In this document: one piece after another, positions 44,651 through 56,828 of the stretch
How positions within the stretch are numbered: position 1 is the stretch's first letter
How the letters are laid out: each line of letters starts with the position of its first letter
Assembly (NCBI RefSeq): GCF_008728515.1
Contig: NC_044988.1
Coordinates: forward strand, 30,483,159 to 30,547,158
Source: Papio anubis
Lineage: Eukaryota > Chordata > Mammalia > Primates > Cercopithecidae
Direction of reading: 5' to 3'
DNA length: 64,000 nt
Notes under the pieces: model-generated
Told to the model about the DNA's origin: nothing
Seen by the model: only the letters and a program-made list of their open reading frames with translations
Databases searched by the model: none
Translations under genes and position numbers: made by a program

Positions 44651-46374
44651 GAAATGTATAATTATGCTTCCTAGGTTAGATTTCCCCAGAAGTATACCCT
44701 AAGACATTGATTCAGGGTGAATATTTCATTTAGTTGATGATCCCAGGAAGTACTGGTATAAAGTAAGTACACAGTGTGTTAATTAGCAGGCTAGTGTTGG
44801 AACAACTAAAGCTCAGTACTGTTAGGGTAGATATTTTAGTTTAAGTTGTCACAATAGAGAAATGGAGAAGGCAGGGTATTGATCCACCAGCTCTTACCTG
44901 CCAACGACTGAAGGTTCATCTTCTGGGGGGGTATAAATGCCTAGCACTCCCAGCTTGCCTGTGTCTGCCTAGCATGTTCTTTTAAGTGGAGAGTTGCAGG
45001 TGCTACAATAAATACTACCTCGGAATGGTGAATGCCAAGTGGCCACACCTGGACACTAACACCTACTACATATGCCATCTAATGCTTTCATAAAAGGAAG
45101 TTGAAATGGGATTGAGGAGTAGCTGTGAGTTGTGAAGTCAGATAAATGCTCCAATAAGATGGACAGGATTTCTCTCTTAATTCTAATTGCACTATCATTT
45201 ACACGGTACTGTAGGAATTAAAATAACTTTTTAATTCAGCTAAAAGGAGAAACATTTTCCTTTGTGGCTATTCTTGTTCTTTACTACCTTTCCTATTTTT
45301 TCCTATCCCTTAATTGCAAGCACCATGTCCTGTACATAATAGGTACACAGAAATGTTTTTCTACAGCTCTTATTTCTTAATGCCAATCTTCTAACTTCCA
45401 AATGCAGCCTGCACTTTCAGGCTCCAGCCTTCCTTTGCCTCTTGGTATTTTACAGAATCTGGTCTAACTTCTGATTTCATACATTAGGCTTTAATGAGGC
45501 CTGCCTTGGCCAATGGAAATAAGCAACTGTCCTATTTTCCAATCCCCTTTTAACTCCAGCTTGTCACTTCTGGTTCTTATTTGTTTAATTGCAGCAAGTT
45601 TTCTACCCTGTAAATTTTAATAAAGTCCCATCAGTCCTCTCTGGTCCTAAGCATTCAGTTCTGCCTTGACTCTGAGGAGGACTGGGATTCAACTCCATCC
45701 CCGATCCCGGGACTTTTTTTCTTTTCTCAGGGGACCAGGTTTGGGCCAGTATTGCTACCTGCATCCTCAACACTGACAAACCTTCTGACTTGAGTAGAGA
45801 TAACAACTTAAATGTAAAGGGTCTATTCACTACCAACGAGAGGACTTTTGTTTTCTCAAGTACTAAGAAATGAAGCAGGCTCTCATTCTAAGATAAAAAA
45901 AATCATCTTATTATCACCTCATCTATGAAGCCAAAGGTAATGTATAATTCTTCTGTGCATCTCTAAATTCCTTCTTGATTTAAAACTTAGATCCTAAGAT
46001 ATTTTTTTTCTCCTACAGTAAATACTTTATAGTCAGCCTTCAGTCTGTGGCAAAAAGAGTGAAAAACTGAAATAGGAGGCTGCAGTCCCAAATACACAAT
46101 TAAAAATTTTCCCCAACCCATTGGTTGGCTGGAGGTTAAATCAGTGACATCATAGCAAACAACCAACCAACCAACCAACACCTAAAATGACTTATTGCTT
46201 TAGGAATGGGGACTATCTTTTATATTGTCACAGCCATTCCTGGTAAAAGCTGAGCCAGAGATCAGAATACTTATATTAATAAATGGTATAGGAAAGAGAC
46301 TCCTGAAAAGTCAGTAGACTGTTTGGCATGTCCTTATAAGTCCTCAACCCTTTTTGAAAGACCAGACAATGTGT
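44651..46374. other. Mostly unique, repeat-poor DNA
   Basis: A weak L2-like tail lies at 45315-45365 ('tgtcctgtacataataggta'), and a (CAAC)n run at 46158-46180. A TATA-like 'gggtataaatgcc' is at about 44929. No gene is supported. The minus frames at 45603-45836 and 45987-46181 have no signature. Confidence 0.45.
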
Positions 46375-46560
46375 GTAGAGAGTCTTTCTAGTTCTAGGAC
46401 TAATTAGTCATGTAAATATGGACAAGGGGTGTGTTTGCCTGTTTCCTAGACTGTACAATAGGGACATATATGCCCTATTCACCTAGCAAGAGCTCAGAGA
46501 GGACAAAATAATACAACAGAGGGAAAGCTCTGTTTTGTAATCACAGAATTAACAATTACT
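46375..46560 (+). mobile_element. MIR SINE (sense)
   Basis: 'agtcatgtaaatatggacaa', 'gtttcctagactgtacaata' 'gggacatatatgcc', then 'gagctcagagaggacaaaat' follow MIR on the plus strand. Confidence 0.55.
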
Positions 46561-48488
46561 GAGATGGATTCTTAAGGAGGGAAGTAGGTTGTAAGGTTAT
46601 TGATTATTTCAGCCATAGCAATATTTAATTTCTTCCTGAGTCTTGCAAACATATAGAATTTTAATTTTTTTCTATGAGATACGGAAGATCTGATTCCTTT
46701 TAGCTGCTAACCCTGCCATGAATTCCCAGCCTGTTGTTCTCAGCCAAGACTAGGAGAATGTTAGGACCCTGCTTTGGCAGGAATAAGATGTAGACTTTGC
46801 TCCTCAGTGACCAGATGCTTAAGATCAGTTTATAGCTATAAAACCTACCATGCTATTAAACATATTCTGAAATGGAAAATGCTTTTTCCCCATTAAAAGA
46901 TTTATTTTGTACATTGCTAGTACCATAGTTGCCCCAAACCATTGCTGTAAGGTGCTTATTTGGCCCTTATGAAACTTGGAGGTACGTTTGGTTTACTTAC
47001 AGAGCATAATGAGAAGAATTCAAGTCCTAGACCCGTACTCTGGCTTCTGCTTTTCCTTTGTCATAGCTAAGTCTACTCTACTGAACTAGAACACTGTGCA
47101 TGAATGTGTTAAGTGCCTACTGTGTGTCTTATGCTCTTTGGGACTCTGGGGAGGGTAAGATGGGCTATTGTGGATGTGTTCCTGATAAACAGACATGAAT
47201 ACTTCTCCCTTGGCAGCCTGAGACATCTGCCGAATTTGGGAGCATGACTATCCTTGTTCAGCATAGCCACGGGCTCAGTTTAGTTTCTGCCACTATGCTA
47301 TTGTTTCTTCTGTCCCTTGATGAGGCCTGGGGAGATGAGCATCACTTTCTCTGATGTAAAGCCAGTGGCCCCCAATACTAGTGAGGGCTTCTTCACCTTT
47401 ATTGTGCATGGACTCCTTTGGAAGTCTGATGAAACCAAATAACTCTTCTCAGAGTAATATTTTAAATGCATAAGAAAATACATAGAGTTATGACAGAAAA
47501 CAATTACATTAGAATTGACTTTTATGATGGAAAACTCTAAGGTAAAAATCCCTATGGGTGAAGAATCCTTTTTTGATAAAGAACAATGGTACTACACAGA
47601 AAGAGATTAAATATTTATATGGGTCTTTACAGTACTTTTCCTTGAAGTGCTTACAGAGTTTTATTAGAAACATTTGAACTGTGATAGTATCTCCCCAACA
47701 TAGACACAAAAACCCCCTCAGTTCAAAAGCTGCTACAACAGAGGGCCTCACCCCTAGCTTTCTCCCCGCTGCGGCTCTTGCCAATGGAGTGGGCCAAGAC
47801 TATCCCAAGTCTCAAGTACCTGACCATTAAGGAGAGTCCCAGGGGTGTAAGGTGGTGTTGCTATTAATAGTGTTAATATAAGAGCTTGGAATGAGAACTG
47901 CCAGAGGTTTCATATAAGACGAGGTCAAACCTAGCAAGCTTGGAGAGGATGGAACAGACAGACAAAGCCAAAAGTAGTCCCAAGAAGTGAAATATGGATC
48001 TACAGCAAAGGTGGGTTAAAAAAAGCATTGAAATCCCAGATTGGGTTAATTTCTAATTTTGCCAACTATGTCATAGCATAGTTCTGATATAATTTAAAGT
48101 ATCTAAGCCAAGAGAGAATTAAGTGAAGTTTTAAAGGTAATAGTAGGAATATTCGGTAGTGTAGTACAAAAAACACATATTTTATGTTTTCTCCGTGTTA
48201 ATAAAAATTCCCATTTTTGCAAACAAATTCTAGTCATAAAAAACAAACTTGGAAATGTCCTGTAAATTTTGTTGGCCAGTTAGGATTGTGTATTTATTTC
48301 TAGTTTCTTACTGACTACTTTAAAAAAATTGAGGCAACAGATAAGAAGTCATCCTCATCTACATAACTGCTTAAGAGCCACATTAATTCTGTGCTGTGAA
48401 CCCCTAACTTCCCTCATTAAACCAGTCTGTCCTGAGCAACAGAGGCACCTAGTGGTTGTTACAGGAAACTCTCTAATGCTGTTTCTTT
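46561..48488. other. Mostly unique, repeat-poor DNA
   Basis: About 1.9 kb. A faint L2-like piece lies near 47100-47160 ('aagtgcctactgtgtgtctt'). The minus frame at 47509-47784 (91 codons) begins in a slightly CpG-containing patch ('ccccgctgcggctcttgcc') but shows no domain, so it is not called. Confidence 0.4.
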
Positions 48489-48681
48489 AGTGCTTCTTAA
48501 TCCGTAGCCTGCAGGATCTTCAAGAGAGCTAGTTAAAACACAAATTGCTGGACACCACTCCCAGAGTTTCTGATTCAGTAGATCTAGGATGGGGCTCAGT
48601 AATATGCATTTCTAACAAGTTCCCAGAAAATTTAGGAAAGCAATACCGCCAGTCTGGGAGCCACAGTTTGACAATCTCTGC
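48489..48681 (+). mobile_element. MER5A-like DNA transposon (hAT-Charlie)
   Basis: 'cactcccagagtttctgatt' 'cagtagatctaggatgggg', 'atttctaacaagttcccaga' and 'ggagccacagtttgacaatc' match MER5A, a non-autonomous hAT element with no coding capacity. Orientation follows the consensus as I recall it. Confidence 0.75.
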
Positions 48682-51600
48682 TTTACCATAATGGTCTTTC
48701 TTCTAAGGAACATATGTAAAGGTTGTATGCCATGATTCTCAACACTTTGACTGACTATAGGTCAGCTAATTTCACACTTTAGACCATTCTTTTTTCATAT
48801 GGGCACACAGCTTCTTATGTAACTGCAAATTTGTACCATGTCTTGTCTAGCATTTACCCAAGACATCAAGAAAAAAGATCTTTTCCTGTTTTTCCTTTCT
48901 TTTCATTTTCTTTCTTTCTTCTTTTTGTAATTGAGATTTTAAAAGGAAATGAAGAACCTGACATGGTCTGATAAACATCACTGGTTAACACATCTGATTA
49001 AATAAATAACACCACAAGCTTTGAAATTTGCTAATTGCCATTATATCCTGAAGCCTTAGAAAGTGTCCAATTATTCTTATCTCCACTAAAATTTCCACTT
49101 GCTTCCACATCTTCCTCTAATTAAAACGTGTTTTCATCAAGAAATAATATGCAGAGTAGAAAATGTTATTGTATTATTTTTGTTGTCATTAACTATTTTG
49201 TTGAAAGCAAGCATAGAATCTCACAAACACATTATGTGTTGAGATTTTGAGAAGCCATAAACATAATTTATATTCTTATTTCTCTGTGGAACGGGCTTTA
49301 ACTTCTAAAATATAACAACTTATAGGTGAACCTTTGGAAACTACCCATTTATAAGTTTATAAATGCTCACACAAGGCTTTGGCAATTCAGTTGCCTTGTG
49401 TACCTATAGAAATCATAAAAGAATTAATAAAAAACACAAGCAGCAGAGAAGTAGATCTGTTAGTCACAAGCAAATGGGAGAATCTGGCTTACCCCATAAC
49501 TTTCAGAATTGTCCTGGTGGTATTTTTAAAGTCTTTATCTTTTTATTCAATGTTAGGAGCATTTTGAAAATAAACCTACACAAACAACTGCTCCTCATAG
49601 TTTCATCTTTTCAAAAACAAATCCAAAACTGAAAAACTTCATGAGACATTGATGCATGTGCAGCTTCCTCAGAGCCAGTGTGCAATCCATCCGTCACTTC
49701 CCCCCAACAATTATGTCTCAGACCCTAAAATGGGAAGCTCGAGTATCCACTCTTGTTGGAGATGAAAGATGTGTGGAGGATGCCCTGACGCCACCTTTGT
49801 CAGTGTCTCCACAGCCAGAGTGTCTTTACAGGCCAAGTGAAAAAATACTGAGGACTAATTTGTCAACAAAGACTTTCTTTGAGGTTAGGCAGACAAGTGG
49901 ATTCAAAACAATCGTATGTGTGAGTTACATTGGGCATGCTTTTTTTTTTTTTTTTTTTTTCCGGGAAACAGCCAGGACTTTTGACACAGCAGAGCCACAA
50001 GTGTGGAGCATTGATTTAGTAGGACCTTTGTAACTGACGGTCTCTTAGATCTCTCGATCTCTGGGAAATAAAGAAAGCTTATAAGATAAACTGAGGTGTT
50101 GATGTTTCCTACGTCTGTTTCAAGGTTTCTTCTATGAGGAAAGATGGAGCCATAATTCTCCTCTCCATTCAGTTCTGAGACCCAGCTTCTGCAGCCCTAG
50201 GCAGGATAAGGTATTGGTTTATGGAAAATGGATATTTAAGATCATAAAGATATTGCTGACACCCACTTACCCAAAGACACAAGCCCTGGAAGGAAACATG
50301 GGAGTTAATACCCTGTTACCTCTCCATGGGTCTTGGGATTCTGGCTCCAACAATGTTGGGATGTTTGTCTCTTACTAAGAGTGAAATTCTTCGGAGACAA
50401 GGTTATGTGACTAACTGAGACTCAGTTAGTCTGAGCTGCACCAGAATGCTCTGGCCAAGAGTGTTCTCTTCATACACTCCTGTAAGGTAACTAAATCCTT
50501 ATCTCTTAGGGGCACCTGCTGTGTTGAGTATAACAGAGGATGTCAATCATGCTGTAATCAATAGAATTCAGATTTAAATTATCCAGCATTATGCCTGCTT
50601 GCAATTCAAAACCAAACTCATCAGTGGCAAAGATTTCATCATCTTATCAGAAAAACTCTCTTGGAATTTATTAGACTCATTATACTTGTGTACTTAATTC
50701 CCACCAAGACCCCAGTGGAATTATCTTCAAATCAGCTTGTTTATGATAAGCAGTCCAAAATGACCTTCAAAATCCTGGACAAGCCTGAAAACCTGAGAAG
50801 CATGACAGTCTTCTACCAGGAGCAAGGGATTTTCCAGGTTGGGTCCCCTTTTGTCTTCTTCCTTCTTTGCCTCCAGGGCGGGATTTCTACCAACTCGTAG
50901 TATTCTTTGGTTCCAGAGCCCTTCCTTTGCAAGGTAGCTCCAACATCCTTATACTGGGGAGAGTCCAGAGAGTCCAGGCCTGCAGTGCGGAATACCAGTG
51001 CCTCTCTGTGTCCAGGAGGCAACACGTCTGCATTTATCATGGTCAGAATAATATCAACATATGCAAAAAGCAACTCCTGCCTTCAGGTCTCCAGCACCCA
51101 AAAACAAAAATACGTCCAACAAACCTAATATATTTTCCAGTGCGTGTCACAGAAGTTTGAAAAAACTCCTTAAATTGCTTTTCTTTCCATTTTTATGGCC
51201 CTGGGAGGGAGGAATATCTATCAAATTTAATATATGCATTTTACTTTGTGACACTTTCAGATTCAGCCGTATCATCTGTAATGAAAACAGAGCAACCTTT
51301 AAAATTAAAAAAAAACAAAACAGAAGTCCTTTCTACCAGAGACATGGCCTGAATCAGTGCCAAAGATTTCAAGCTGGTGAACCAGCAAAGGAGTCAGATA
51401 AATCAGAATGAGTGTAACAGATCTGATCTATTTCAGCTTGGATTAACCTCTTCACTATGTCTTCAATGGCCAAAAAGCCTGGGTCGCAGGAGTAAAAATG
51501 TCTAATAAAGCAGAACCCCGGAGAAAAAAATTAAAAGAAGCGAATCGCATAAAGAAAAGTGAGACGTGTGACCACGGCAATACATGACCAGACTATGGTG

Positions 51601-52227
51601 AGGATTGAGAAAGGCGAGGGAAACATTCTTTACCATGCCAATCCAAAAGGCAGATTTATTTCACTTGTATATAATAATTCCAGATCCCAGTGACAATTTA
51701 CATTACTTGACAACAGCTGCTTGTAGGTCAGGTAACAATAGCACTGAATAACCTCGTAATGAACAACTGTGGATTTCACATTGGTGTTAATTGCATTTCA
51801 TGCTCTTTGAAAGCCTCAAACAGGCAGTGTGAAAAACACAACCAGGTTCTTCTTTGCTTATTTGTTTTCCCCTGGGAGAAAGCCTTTCCAAATCCTTAGA
51901 AGGAAGGTAGAGGGTGAGAAGATGATCATGCATCACAGACCAAAAAGGTCTTTCTGGGCAACAGTTTGTGGATGTTTTCTAAGAATGAAGGACACCCATT
52001 TAAGCTAAAAGGAGCGGGAGGAAATGGTAAACCAGTCCATTCTTGGGGGCTGACCAGGACTGAACAACATTTTGTACAAGATGAGCAGGGAAATTAACAT
52101 ACAGGGTTTATCCACTCTGTGTCAGTCATGTGTTTGGTTTAATTCTGCAACTTAAGTGTTATAGTGACTGGAACAGCCCAGATCAAATTCCAGTCCTGTA
52201 GGCTTTGGCTGGATGAGTATGCTAGAT
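48682..52227. other. Longest repeat-free stretch of the window
   Basis: About 3.5 kb with no recognised transposon. It holds a T/C-rich stretch (about 48880-48930) and a T21 run (49940-49960). Overlapping open frames at 49656-50033, 50661-50900, 50867-51160 and 51061-51411 have no domain, no agreed splice sites and no coding pattern that I can defend. Confidence 0.5.
49940..49960. repeat. Poly(T) tract, 21 T
   Basis: Perfect T run flanked by 'tgggcatgc' and 'ccgggaaacagcc', with no Alu or L1 recognisable on either side. It encodes the phenylalanine run of the 125-codon frame at 49656-50033. Confidence 0.9.
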
Positions 52228-52400
52228 CAGTGTTTCTCATACTTTAAAGTGCATATGAATTACCTAAGATGTTGCCAGAATGCAGATGCTGGTTCAGCAA
52301 GTCTGGGGTGGATCCCAAGATTCTGCATTTCCAAGGAGCACCCAGGTGATGCTGAATGCTGTCAGTTTTTGGACCACATTTCCAAAACTGGGCTGTAGAC
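52228..52400 (+). mobile_element. MER5A-like DNA transposon (hAT-Charlie)
   Basis: 'cagtgtttctcatactttaa', 'gaattacctaagatgttgcc', 'ggttcagcaagtctggggtg' and 'gcacccaggtgatgctgaat' match MER5A. It is better preserved at its left end than the copy at 48489. Confidence 0.8.
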
Positions 52401-53312
52401 TCAGGCATTTCAACAGTTGTAAGGATTTCTGACTCTGAGCACCATTAAAATAGTCAGCTCTCTGGGACAGGAGATGTTACACCAGATGGCCTCCTATAAT
52501 GCTGAATGACTCAACGCAAAGTTAAGTTGGGCCAGTTTCTGATTCCTTCTCCTCATAATTCATTAGAGTTACTCCAAAAAAATGTATTGTTCTGTGACTA
52601 CTAGCTTTGTTTACATTTTCCCAATAGATATTCTCTAATTTACCTGTGGATACTCTAGAGACAGCTATGACAAGGTTTTTGCTGTGTGTCAAAGTCTGTG
52701 ACCCCTCCTCAGCTCTGATATTCACTAGTATTTATCAGAGACACGAAAATATGAACTTCAAGCACCTACACACTTTCCCCTTTGAAGACTCCATTTTCAT
52801 TTAAATATTTATTGAGAAGGAAAACAGTATTGGCAAACAGGACCAGGCTAAGAATGGTAACTTATCATTACAGTGTGAGATTTAGCATAGTAGATTCTCA
52901 CTTTATGTAACTCCTTGGTTTTGTGATAAGATCAAGAAGCTTTACATGAATTTTGTTATAAATCAATATAGAATGTTAACACATGTATTTGATTTTTAAT
53001 TTATTATATACATATGAACTTTTCTTACGAAAAACATGCATTTTTAGGAAAGATATCTTTAATGAAATTTATGATATTTTTCCTCAAAACTACACAAACT
53101 ATGTTGCATTAGAGATGTCTGTAGGATATCAAAGAGCTGCTCACCACAGAGCAGGTGAAAATTCATGACTTAGTAGGGAGGTTAGAACTAGATGCAGAGG
53201 TAAGAGGACTTTTCACTATAGTGATATTTAGAATTGTAGGATGGAAGAGAAAATTCAGCGGAATATTGGGGAATGTCTCCTGTCTAAAATCTCATCTGCT
53301 AGCAACAATACC
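52401..53312. other. Unique DNA, no gene seen
   Basis: AT-rich, nothing recognised. Confidence 0.4.
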
Positions 53313-53425
53313 CCATTTACATGATGTAATTATTATGCATTGCATGCCTATGTCAAAATACCTTATGTACCCCATAAATATATACACCTACTATGTACCC
53401 ACAAAATTAAAAATAAACAAAATCT
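53313..53425 (+). mobile_element. L1 3' end (sense), short
   Basis: 'tgatgtaattattatgcatt' 'gcatgcctatgtcaaaa', then 'gtaccccataaatatataca' and a final 'aattaaaaataaacaaaat' match an L1MA/L1PB 3' UTR end with an A-rich tail. Severe 5' truncation. Confidence 0.75.
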
Positions 53426-53707
53426 CTAGTCCAGCTGAGATGCTCTTTATTTTATAAATCTCCCACTCCTAAGTAAAACATTGAGCAAGATAATTAAAGT
53501 TGAAAGGGACTTTAAAGTCATTTAATATAACGAGGGTGACCATATGATTTATCTTCCAAACTGGGGCATTTTTGATAGTGAAATGGGGTAGAACTAATAA
53601 TTATGCTAGAGAAACATGTAAACTAGAACTGTCCTGGGAAAACTGAGATGCATGTACACCCTAAATATAACCCAACCTTCCAATGAGGTTAAAAATTCAC
53701 CCAATCT
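53426..53707. other. Unique DNA
   Basis: Short spacer before an Alu. Its end, 'cacccaatct' (53698-53707), is the left target-site copy of that Alu. Confidence 0.6.
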
Positions 53708-53992
53708 TGGCACAGTGGCTCACGCCTGTAATCCCAGCACTTTGGGAGGCTGAGGCAGATGGATCGTGAGGTCAGGAGTTCGAGACCAGCCTGGCAAACA
53801 TGCTGAAACCTCATCTCTACTAAAAACAAACAAACAAAAAATTAGCTAGGCATGGTGGCGCGCACCTGTAATCCCAGCTACTCACAAGACTGAGGCAGGA
53901 GAATCACTTGACTCTGGGAGGCGGAGGTTGCAGTGAGCAGAGATTGAGCCACTGCACTCCAGCCAGTTCAACAAAGGGTGGCTCTGTCTCAA

Positions 53993-54024
<32 letters not shown>

Positions 54025-54026
54025 AA
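53708..54026 (+). mobile_element. Alu (AluS-like), sense
   Basis: 'gtggctcacgcctgtaatcc', 'ggtcaggagttcgagaccag', a middle (CAAA) linker, 'gcatggtggcgcgcacctgt' and a (CAAAA)n tail at about 53990-54026. It is flanked by perfect 10-base target-site copies 'cacccaatct' at 53698 and 54027. Confidence 0.97.
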
Positions 54027-54399
54027 CACCCAATCTCATCTCAGTTGGTCATCTGAACTCTTTGCTACAATACCTGAGTAGGGGTACCCATTCCTGCACA
54101 AAGGAGTTTATTCCACTGTTAGGTAAATTTAGATTTTTTTGGTTATGAGAATGTTCTTTCTACCATTGCCGTGGTATTTGCAAAACCTTCCCTTAACTTC
54201 ATGCTGCCACTTTGGGCAACCCAAGACAAGTGGGCTCCCTCTTCTTTGTGTTACTGCTCAAAGGATTGAGTGATTTTCTCTGTTAGGCTGAGTTCCTCAA
54301 AGCTACTTTCCTGTCTCTCCCACTGTGTGTGTCTCCCCACTAGTGAATGATTGACTCAACTGATAGACGAATCCCTCTACAAACAATCTAAGTCTTAGG

Positions 54400-54620
54400 A
54401 AATGTCCTAATTAGGACTATTGGAAGACATCTAGTCCAACCCCTCATCCACTGTTCCTCATCCAAAGGAAATCAGAATTTCCTCTAAGACACCCCTTCCA
54501 AGCTGTTTTCTATTCTGTCTTTAAACATTTCCAATCAATGGGAAACTTGCTGCTTTCAGAGGTAGACTATTCCATCTTTGCCCAACTCATGACTGAAGAA
54601 TGTCCTGCCAAAGCATTTCA
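54400..54620 (+). mobile_element. L3/CR1-like LINE fragment
   Basis: 'ctagtccaacccctcatcca', then 'caatgggaaacttgctgctt' 'tcagaggtagactattcca' resemble the 3' region of old CR1/L3 LINEs. Diverged, family uncertain. Confidence 0.45.
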
Positions 54621-55884
54621 AAGTTTCATGATACACTCTATGGGAAATTTTGTGATAGGAATTTTGAGCTTAGAATTTTGGAGTCAGTCATAAGACAAAA
54701 TCCATGTTTAGGAAATACATGTACATTTAGAGTGAATCATTATTGTCTTAATGTATTCAAAAATATTTGTTGACCATGCATTACTTTTCAGAGATTAACC
54801 AGGTATGGTGCAGAGTCCCAAGAAAATTGTCATCGAGGGAGAGAGGATAAAATTATATGATAGCTCTTATATAGCATTTTATTTTTATTCATTTATAAAA
54901 CTTACATGGGCATAAAAAAAGGAGAGACCCAATGTTGGCAGGACAGGACAGATTCCTCAAAGGAAGTAGCAGATGAATAGGTGAACAGTATTTCTCTAGA
55001 CAAGATGGAGAAAGACACCCAGCAGAGAGTATGAGATGTGCAGATATAAATGTCTTAAATTAGATGACCCAACAGTTCTCAGAATTCATTCCACTCATTG
55101 ATTTTCAGATTAAGTGACTTGGCTATTTTTATATTTAAGAACGAGATTCTTAAGTTTGTTAACACTGTATCTTGTAGAATGAATGAAGCTGACTTTGCAA
55201 TTCTTAAAGTCTGCCACGAATGTATTCTTGGAAGTCTTTGTTCTTGTACTTGTAGCATAGAGATATGGACTAGGTAATCTCAAGATTACGTTATAACTGG
55301 AAAACTCTATTAGCCACATGGGTGCAGCAGCAAAAAGATTCCTACATTGGGAGGCTGAAACCTCTCCTATGTCCAAACTGCACCATAAATTAGCTATTAC
55401 AACTGAGAAAAGTCCTTCTTCTCTATAAGAATTTCCTCCTTTGTAAAATTAGTACTACACAAAGTAATTGTTAAAGTTCTTCCTGGACTTTGCATTTTAT
55501 GATATTATCTCCTTCCTTTCTTTGAGTTTGCTCTCCATCCTTTGTAAGGAAACTACCTTCCTTTCTTTTCTGGTATATTGTGTAATGTCCATGTTAAGAT
55601 TTGGGAACTGACTTTGCCTGAGCTTGAGTGTGACCAGTGGCCAATTCCATTGATTAGAGGGAGCTGAGGGTGAAGGGAAACAGACAAGGGTTAGGGAAGG
55701 TAGAGACAGGTAGAGATTGCCATGTGTCTCAGCGCAGCAATCTGAATAGGAAGTATCAAGCCTGTAAGAGATACATGGTGAAACTTAGCATTTTACTACA
55801 TTTTCAGTATCCTCAACCCTGGAAGAATAATTCCCAGATTCCCAGAAGTAACTCATAACATCCTTCTCTCAGTATTTCAAAGAG
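54621..55884. other. Unique DNA, no gene seen
   Basis: About 1.26 kb with nothing recognised. The minus frame at 55110-55376 has no signature. Confidence 0.4.
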
Positions 55885-56710
55885 TATCAAATTTGTTTTT
55901 TTGATTATGAAAAGTTTAAACATACTGAGAAGTATAGAAAACAGTATACAGACACCAGTGTACCTACCACCCAAATTTAATATAATTTGTCTACATATGA
56001 GTTTCAGATCATTTTTCTTATAAGAAAATATTACGTTACAAATATAACTGAAGCCCTAGAACACTCCGCCAAATTCCCTCCTCCCTGGGGGTAAATACTC
56101 TCCTGAAGTTGACATATGTTATTCTAGTGCATATGTTTTTTACTTCCACACATGTTTATTCTTAAAATATACATGTATAGTGCTATATTGTGCATTTCAA
56201 AATTTCACATAACTGGTATTATCTCTCTCTCTTTTTTTTTTTTAAAGACAGGGTCTCACTCTATTGCTCAGGCTGGAGTGCAGTGGTGCAACCATGGCTC
56301 ACTGCAACCTCAACTTCCCAAGGCTCAGGTGATCCTCCCACCTCAGCCTCCTGAGCTTCTGGAACTACAGGATTGCATCACCACACCTGGCTAATTTATC
56401 TATTTTTGTAGAGATGGGTGTTGCCATGCTGCCCAGGCTTGTCTCGAACTCCTAGGCTCAAGCAATTCACCTGCCTTGGCCCCCCAAGGTGCTGGGATTA
56501 CAGGCCTGAGCTACCATGCCCGGCCATAATGGATATTATTCTCTATGAATCCTTGTGTGACTTTTTTTCAACTGACTCTGTTTTTTAAATATTTGCCCAT
56601 GTTGATACTTGTAATTGACTCAACATCACATTGATATAGCATTCCACTGTATAAATAAACCTTCTCTCTTCTTTATTCCTTCCCATATTGAGGGCTGTTT
56701 TTCTTTAAAA
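55885..56710 (-). mobile_element. L1M 3' UTR (antisense), split by an Alu
   Basis: 'gattatgaaaagtttaaaca', 'acaccagtgtacctaccacc' 'caaattt', then, after the Alu, 'tttgcccatgttgatacttg' and 'gatatagcattccactgtat' follow one reverse-complement old L1 3' UTR. Confidence 0.7.
56230..56525 (-). mobile_element. Alu (AluJ-like), antisense
   Basis: T-rich start, 'gacagggtctcactctattg', 'cactgcaacctcaacttccc', 'gcttgtctcgaactcctagg' and 'gctgggattacaggcctgag'. AluJ-type positions suggest an older copy. Target-site copies are 'ataactggtattatctct' (56209) and 'ataatggatattattctc' (56526), imperfect through age. Confidence 0.95.
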
Positions 56711-56748
56711 AAATGAAAGATCTGGGAAGAAGAACCCAAGTTAAGGAC

Positions 56749-56828
56749 CCTTTCTTTGTGCTTTTTTTATGTGCTAGCTATATATGGGCCTTTCTTTGTG
56801 CTTTTGTTATATCCTAGCTATATATGGG
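56749..56828. repeat. 40-bp tandem duplication
   Basis: Two adjacent 40-base units, both opening with 'cctttctttgtgctttt' and closing with 'ctagctatatatggg' (56749-56788 and 56789-56828). They differ at four or so positions. Confidence 0.9.

Noticed and set aside
49656..50033. 125-codon plus-strand open frame starting at an ATG
   Set aside because: It depends on a T21 homopolymer being in frame and shows no domain.
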